Below, in pieces: positions 63,186 to 64,000 of a stretch of DNA of 64,000 nucleotides. How positions within the stretch are numbered: position 1 is the first letter of the stretch; each line of letters starts with the position of its first letter. A program made the position numbers and the translations under genes. Below the pieces are notes generated by a model that did not search any database, was not told the origin of the DNA, and worked only from the letters and a program-made list of their open reading frames with translations. Source of the stretch: Taishania sp037189645 (GTDB lineage Bacteria; Bacteroidota; Bacteroidia; Flavobacteriales_D; Crocinitomicaceae); the NCBI GenBank assembly GCA_037189645.1, contig JBBCIY010000002.1:62001-126000 (forward strand), in the 5' to 3' direction.

Positions 63186-63647
63186 ATGCATCAGCTCCAC
63201 TGGACCATCCGGCACTTTTCATCACTTACTGTCAACGAATTGTACGAAATAATGCAGCTGCGATCCGATGTGTTTGTCATCGAACAGCAGTGCATCTACC
63301 GCGACCTGGATGATAAGGACACAGACTGCTACCACCTGTTGGGGCGCATGAAGGAAACGGGAGAGCTGGCAGCCTACGCAAGGATCGTCCCTCCGGGAAT
63401 TTCTTACGAAGAACCTTCGATCGGGCGGGTGCTGACGGCGGGAAAATATCGCAGGAACCAGTTCGGGAAAGCGCTCATGCAAAGAAGTATTGAGGAGGTA
63501 CAAGCGTTGTATCCCGGGCAACCGATTCGCATCGGTGCGCAAACCTACCTGCTGTCATTCTACAATTCACTGGGGTTTGTAGAAGCAGGAGAACCGTATG
63601 ATGAGGACGGTATTGAGCACGTGGAAATGATAAGGAGCAGTTTGTAA
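63186..63647 (+). CDS. ElaA-like GNAT acetyltransferase
   Basis: A 153-residue acetyltransferase of the ElaA family: LYEIMQLRSDVFVIEQQCIYRDLDDKD at the N-terminus, then IGRVLTAGKYRRNQFGKALMQRSIEEV as acetyl-CoA motif, and QTYLLSFYNSLGFVEAGEPYDEDGIEHVEM at the end. The ATG at 63186 gives the usual family start; the frame is open to 63081. Substrate unknown. Confidence 0.9.
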   Translation: MHQLHWTIRHFSSLTVNELYEIMQLRSDVFVIEQQCIYRDLDDKDTDCYHLLGRMKETGELAAYARIVPPGISYEEPSIGRVLTAGKYRRNQFGKALMQRSIEEVQALYPGQPIRIGAQTYLLSFYNSLGFVEAGEPYDEDGIEHVEMIRSSL

Positions 63648-63721
63648 GGTTTCTTTCAGGAGAAATTTTATATTTTTGATCCTTCACCTGACCGGTGGAA
63701 GGGATAGAAGAAGATGCAACC

Positions 63722-64000
63722 ATGAGCAAAGAACACAACTACATAGCGATCAACCGCCAGTCGTGGAACAAAAAAACCGACATCCACCTGGATTCGGAAT
63801 TTTACGACATGGACGGTTTCCGGAAGGGAAATACCTCCCTCAACGAGATTGAACTGGAATTGCTGGGAGACCTTCAGGGAAAATCCGTGCTGCACCTGCA
63901 ATGCCATTTCGGGCAGGATACCATCTCTTTAAGCCGACTGGGGGCAAAAGCGGTGGGAGTGGATTTGTCGGACAATGCCATTGACAACGCGCGGAAAATT
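63722..64000 (+). CDS. Class I SAM-dependent methyltransferase (partial, 5' end)
   Basis: The first 93 codons run off the window. YIAINRQSWNKKTDIHLDSEFY is followed by SAM motif I VLHLQCHFGQDTISLSRLG (about 56-74) and VGVDLSDNAIDNARK. The opening and the LQCHFGQD form match a common Bacteroidota methyltransferase family of unknown substrate. Confidence 0.85.
   Translation, partial: MSKEHNYIAINRQSWNKKTDIHLDSEFYDMDGFRKGNTSLNEIELELLGDLQGKSVLHLQCHFGQDTISLSRLGAKAVGVDLSDNAIDNARKI

Noticed and set aside
1..64000. CRISPR array, rRNA operon or insertion sequence
   Set aside because: No regularly spaced repeats, no rRNA sequence and no transposase gene were seen.

Overview
The window looks like a chromosomal segment of a Bacteroidota bacterium, most likely in the order Flavobacteriales. 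Promoters follow the TTTG / TAnnTTTG pattern (clearest in front of rpsA), starts lack strong Shine-Dalgarno sequences, and the accessory genes are families typical of Bacteroidota mobile elements. These include a tyrosine integrase lacking the first catalytic Arg in its expected place, an RteC-like protein, DUF6943 and a protein starting MARQKGIIKL. I cannot name a species.

Layout. (1) 1-1068: end of a metal-transporter-like gene, a methyltransferase and tRNA-Lys(TTT). (2) 1056-28619: an AT-rich integrative element of about 27.5 kb inserted at the 3' end of tRNA-Lys. An 11-bp direct repeat bounds it, and paired arm-type repeats lie inside each end. It encodes an integrase, an AraC/NAD(P)-binding/ASCH cargo, an RteC-like/HTH/replication-loader-like core and a long defence block. 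The defence block holds AbiE-like toxin-antitoxin pair 1, a nine-gene run (WYL-like, KTSC, zinc-hook ATPase, membrane coiled-coil protein, PD-(D/E)XK nuclease, Wadjet-like JetABCD), a HEPN protein and AbiE-like pair 2. The right end carries a minus-strand cluster of small genes of unknown role. No relaxase or conjugation genes are visible. (3) 28620-28770: what looks like the left-end remnant of a second, related element. (4) 28899-53920: ordinary chromosome with higher GC: a MocR-type regulator with divergent cupin and DapA-like genes, acetyltransferases, rpsA, a two-component system, aspS, radA, polysaccharide genes, tRNA-Ser(GGA), a DNA glycosylase-like protein, DUF72, an FAD oxidoreductase and a transporter. 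(5) About 53940-60720: a second AT-rich defence locus, a Type III restriction-modification system whose mod and res genes are separated by an ATPase and a TOPRIM (DUF4276) gene. (6) 60930-64000: a lipoprotein, small unknown genes, an S23-type four-helix protein, tRNA-Leu(CAG), an ElaA-like acetyltransferase and the start of a methyltransferase.

The most interesting biology is the nine-gene run at 10324-21494. It joins a Wadjet-like SMC/TOPRIM plasmid-defence system to a PD-(D/E)XK protein and a Rad50-like zinc-hook ATPase. The two flanking AbiE-like pairs have different palindromic operators, and a pair-2-type operator sits in front of pair 1. The rpsA leader also contains two hairpins with complementary loops. 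All functional statements are inferred from sequence motifs read by eye; no searches or structure predictions were run.
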